Assembly (NCBI RefSeq): GCF_030867095.1
Contig: NC_081829.1
Span: forward strand, 48,977,036 to 49,041,035
Reading direction: 5' to 3'
DNA length: 64,000 nt
From: Alligator mississippiensis
Lineage: Eukaryota > Chordata > Crocodylia > Alligatoridae
Both the position numbers and the translations under genes were made by a program. Positions 60,835 to 64,000 of the stretch are shown piece after piece. Positions within the stretch are counted from its first letter, which is position 1; each line of letters begins with the position of its first letter. Below the pieces are notes generated by a model that was not told the DNA's origin, did not search any database, and saw nothing but the letters and a program-made list of their open reading frames with translations.

Positions 60835-62890
60835 TAGAGATGTTCAGGTAGTTGGGTGGTACTCAGACGACTCCAGCTAGGTGCTTGTCCAGTCTCCTCT
60901 TGAAGACCCCCAAGGTAGGGGAGAGCACTACCTCCCTTGGAAACCTATTCCAGATTCTGACAACCCTTATTGTGAAGAAGTTCTTTCTAATGTCCAACCT
61001 AAATCTGCTTTACATCAATCTGTGGCCATTGTTCCTAGTTATTCCAGGGGGTGCCCTAATAAATAAAGCATCTCCTATTCCTTGCTGCCCTCCCCTGATG
61101 AATTTATAGGCAGCCACAAGATCATCTCTCAGCCTTCTCTTGCGAAGGCTGAAGAGATCTAGGTCCCTCAGTCTCTTCTTGTAGTGCCTTGCCTGCAGGC
61201 CTCTGACCATATGAGTGGCCCTCCTCTGAACCCTCTCAAGATTCTCTGCATCCCTCCTGAAGTGCAGCACCCATAACTGGATGATGTACTCCAACTGTGG
61301 CCTGACCAGTGCTGCATAGAGGGAAAGCATCACCTCCCTGGACTGGTATGTCATGCATCTGCTAATGCATGATAATGTGTAGTTAGCCTTGTTGATCACT
61401 TTGTCACGTTGATGACTCATGTTCATCTTGGAGTCAACTATGACTCCAAGATCCCTTTCTGCTGCTGTGCTGCTGAGAAGGTCATCCTCCAGCCTGTAAG
61501 TGTGTTGGCGGTTCTTTTTGTCCAGGTGCAGAACTTTGCACTTTTCTTTGTTGAACTGCATCTTATCCTATTTCATTCTGCCCATTTTCCCAACCTTTCC
61601 AGATCTGCCTGGATCCATTCACTACCCTCTGGTGTGTTATGTTAACTTTGCCCCATAATTTGGTATCATCTATGAACTTGGACAGGGTGCTCTGTATGCC
61701 CTCATCCAAGTCACTGATAAAGTCATTGAATAGCACCGGTCCAAGGACCTAGCCTTGTGGGACTCCACTGTTCACATCTCTCCAGGTCAATATCAACCTA
61801 TCCACCACCACTCTCTGGGTATGACCCCTAAGCCAATTTGCCACCCACCTGACCATGTAATCAACTTCATCATAGCCCATCAGTTTATTTACGAGAATGG
61901 AATGCGATACTGTATCAAAGGCCTTCTTAAAATCTAGGTAGATGACATCTACCTCGATTCCTGTGTTATAAGCATTTTGTGACCTGGTCATTAAAAGAAA
62001 CAAGATTAGTCAGGCAGGATCTACCTGCAATGAACTTGTGTTGATTTCCTTTCAGCATTATTTCCCCTGCTGGGCTCCCACAAATGTGATCCTTAATGAT
62101 TTTTTCCAGAGTTTTCCAAAGGATAGAGGTGAGACTAACTGATATATAGTTTCCTGGTTCCTTCCTACTCTTCTGCTTGAAAATAGGGACCACATTGGCC
62201 CTTTTCCAGTCCTCTGGGACCCGACTGGAGCAGCATGAGTGCTTGAACAGCTGTGCCAGTGGCTCTGCTATGACACTGGCCAATTCCTTCAGCACCCTTG
62301 GATGAAGTTCATCCAAGCCCACTGATCTGAACACATCTAGCCCCTCCAAGTGCCCCATTACTAAATCTATGCTAACAGTTGGTGGGCTGGTGTCCCTCCT
62401 GTGTCTATCTGTGGAACAATTGGGAGATTTGTCTTGGTCTGGTCTAGGAATACAGATGCAAAGAACTCATTGAGGAGCTCAGCTTTGTCGCGCCCCCCTC
62501 CCCGCCCCCCCCCATCATCAATTGCCCTAGTTTGTCCTATAGGGGTCCTATACTATCCTGCACCTTCCTTTTGCTCCCTATATACCTGAAGAAGGACTTT
62601 TTGTTGTCCTTAATTTTTATTGCCAGCCTAAATTCTAATTCTTCTTTGGCCTTCCTAACTGATTCCCTGCAAGTGCAAGCCAGGGAGGTACACTCCTTCT
62701 TGGTAGCTACCCACTTTTCCCACAGCCTGTATACCTCTTTCTTTGCCTTTAGGCTTTCCTGGACTTCTCTGTTCAGCCAAGAGGGCTTCTTGGTGCCCTT
62801 GCCCCCTTTTATGTACAATGGGATTGTCCCCTTCTGCGCCCATAGGATCGCTCCCTAGAGGAATAACCACCCTTCCTGGACCCCCTTTTC
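60835..62890 (-). mobile_element. CR1 LINE, 5'-truncated and decayed
   Basis: On the minus strand, pieces of ORF2 read in order: the linker before reverse transcriptase (62818-62537), the N-terminal reverse transcriptase region with 'PLAQLFKHSC' and 'EDWKRANVVPIFK' (62358-61966), 'YLDFKKAFDTVSH' (62003-61749), the catalytic FIDDTK (61659-61676) and the C-terminal region ending near 61010. The 3' UTR runs to about 60835. The endonuclease domain is missing, which is usual for 5'-truncated CR1 copies. Several stops and frame changes make it inactive. It is antisense to ARID5B. Confidence 0.9.
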
Positions 62891-63064
62891 ACCAATGCTC
62901 TTGAGCTTTAATGCCTCACTAACTAATTAACTAATCAAATTCTTCTTGAGCATCAAAAGCATGTATTTATACATTATATATTATACTCCTCTACCACCTC
63001 TTCCAGGCCTTTTGAATACAAAAGGGGTTGCTTTTTAATAGGGACAAAGAACTGATTTTAATAT

Positions 63065-64000
63065 TAGGGGTGCACCGATAGAGATTTTTTGGGCTGATAC
63101 CAATAGCTGATTTTTAAGGAGCCATATCAGCCAATACTGATCCAATTGCTGACATGTGGCCCGGGAGCATGGAAAGCAGCATTCGGCTGGTAAGTTTGTT
63201 GTGGGAGAAGGAGTGGAGGGAGGGAAGGGGCTTGGGGGCACAAATCAAGGCCCCCATGGTGAGGTGGGGAATGGGGCAGGGGCAGGTGCTGCCCAACCAG
63301 GGCAGGGTAGGGCATGGGACAGAGCTGCAAGTGGCTCATCTGGGGGCTGTGTGGAGGAGGGGGGTATCTCTCACTGCTGTGCGCGCCCCTGGGGGAGGTA
63401 CAGGAAGTGTGTGCCCCCAGATCAGTGCATAGGGGGAGGGTGGGCTGCTGCTGTGAGCTGGGCCCGCTGTGAGCTGGGGCAGGCAGCAGCAGTGCTGGGA
63501 GGCGGGGCTGTGGGGCTACAGTGAATTTTGAGGTGGCTGCAGCTCCCCCTGCCCCATAGCCCCCTCCCAGTGCCACCACTGCTTGCTCCGAGTACAGCCC
63601 AGCCCCCCCGCCAGGAAGAGCCCGGCACCAGCCCCATCCCAGCCCTTGCCCCACACACCAATCCAAGGAAACATGCCCTCCATTCCTCCTCTGGGGGTGC
63701 CTGCAGCAGCAAGAGCTGCCCCCCCCACTCCCTGCAGCCCTTGGATGAGCCACTTGTGGCTCTGTCCCATGTCCTGCCCCACCTTGGCTGGGCAGCACCT
63801 GCCCCAGCCCCATTCCCTGCCTCACTGTGGGGGCCTCAGTCTGCCCCCCCCCCCCCTTTCCCCACAACAGATTTACCAGCCCAACACTGCCGGGCTGCAT
63901 TCCTGGCCGCCTGCATGCTTCACTGTGTGCATGCACGGGACATTTATCAGTGACTTTGGCCACATCAGCCAAAAAAAGCTGATTGCTGATACTGTCAATT
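63065..64000. mobile_element. Palindromic hAT element, cut by window edge
   Basis: Begins taggggtgcaccgata after tttaatat, the same terminus as the element at 49725. The left arm (about 63150-63520) is repeated in inverted orientation on the right (about 63550-63950): for example 'ggctggtaagtttgttgtgg' near 63187 pairs with 'cacaacagatttaccagcc' near 63863. The far terminus lies outside the window. Long open frames on both strands (up to 281 codons) are low-complexity by-products of the G/C-rich arms. Confidence 0.75.

Larger units (their letters stand above)
43750..64000 (+). other. ARID5B: ARID5B intron 3 (partial)
   Basis: The intron starts with gtaaat and continues past the right edge, so it exceeds 20 kb. 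I find no further ARID5B exon and no other gene in it. It holds CR1, hAT and other repeats listed separately. In human, intron 3 of this gene carries regulatory variants linked to childhood acute lymphoblastic leukaemia, but I cannot map those positions here. Confidence 0.85.

Noticed and set aside
63127..63972. 281-codon minus-strand frame
   Set aside because: It spans the two inverted arms of a hAT element, is low-complexity, and has counterpart frames on the opposite strand.
1..64000. CRISPR arrays, operons, bacterial-type systems, tRNA or rRNA genes
   Set aside because: No regularly spaced direct repeats, no operon-like gene clusters and no tRNA or rRNA fold seen; the tRNA-like 18-mer at 8183-8200 is a primer-binding site, not a gene.

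Overview
This is vertebrate nuclear DNA, most likely from a sauropsid (crocodilian or turtle; I lean crocodilian). The gene content is sparse, exons are tiny and sit in very large introns, and the repeats are CR1 LINEs, ancient MIR-type SINE fragments, many non-autonomous hAT elements and Ty3/Gypsy-type LTR elements. I saw no Alu, B1 or L1. The species call is inference. Repeat boundaries, target-site duplications and divergence values were read by eye.

The only cellular gene I can support is the 5' end of ARID5B on the + strand. A CpG-enriched promoter/5' UTR block lies at about 24190-24544. Coding exon 1 (24545-24565, seven codons), exon 2 (24891-25145) and exon 3 (43524-43749) follow. Together they encode about the first 167 residues of a protein that is about 1,190 residues long in human. 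Intron 2 (about 18.4 kb) is complete. Intron 3 runs from 43750 off the right edge. The ARID DNA-binding domain is encoded by later exons outside the window.

Upstream of ARID5B, two complete LTR elements lie about 0.4 kb apart, both on the minus strand. The first (5386-8778) has paired LTRs, a 5-bp target duplication, a primer-binding site resembling a tRNA-Ser 3' end and a polypurine tract. Its only long reading frame is an uninterrupted 544-codon Gag-like protein. It has no protease, reverse transcriptase or integrase, so it looks like a gag-only, non-autonomous element. The second (9207-15288) is a decayed Ty3/Gypsy element with the order gag-protease-integrase-reverse transcriptase-RNase H. 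Integrase before reverse transcriptase, plus a SCAN-like segment in Gag, points to the Gmr1-like group.

Introns 2 and 3 are filled with non-autonomous DNA transposons (33944-34763, 36949-37316, 39385-39571, 40408-40818, 49725-50374, 56732-57309, 57941-58154, about 59061-60115, and 63065 to the window edge). A 5'-truncated CR1 LINE on the minus strand (about 60835-62890) still shows reverse-transcriptase motifs. The remaining DNA is AT-rich intronic or intergenic sequence in which I see no gene.
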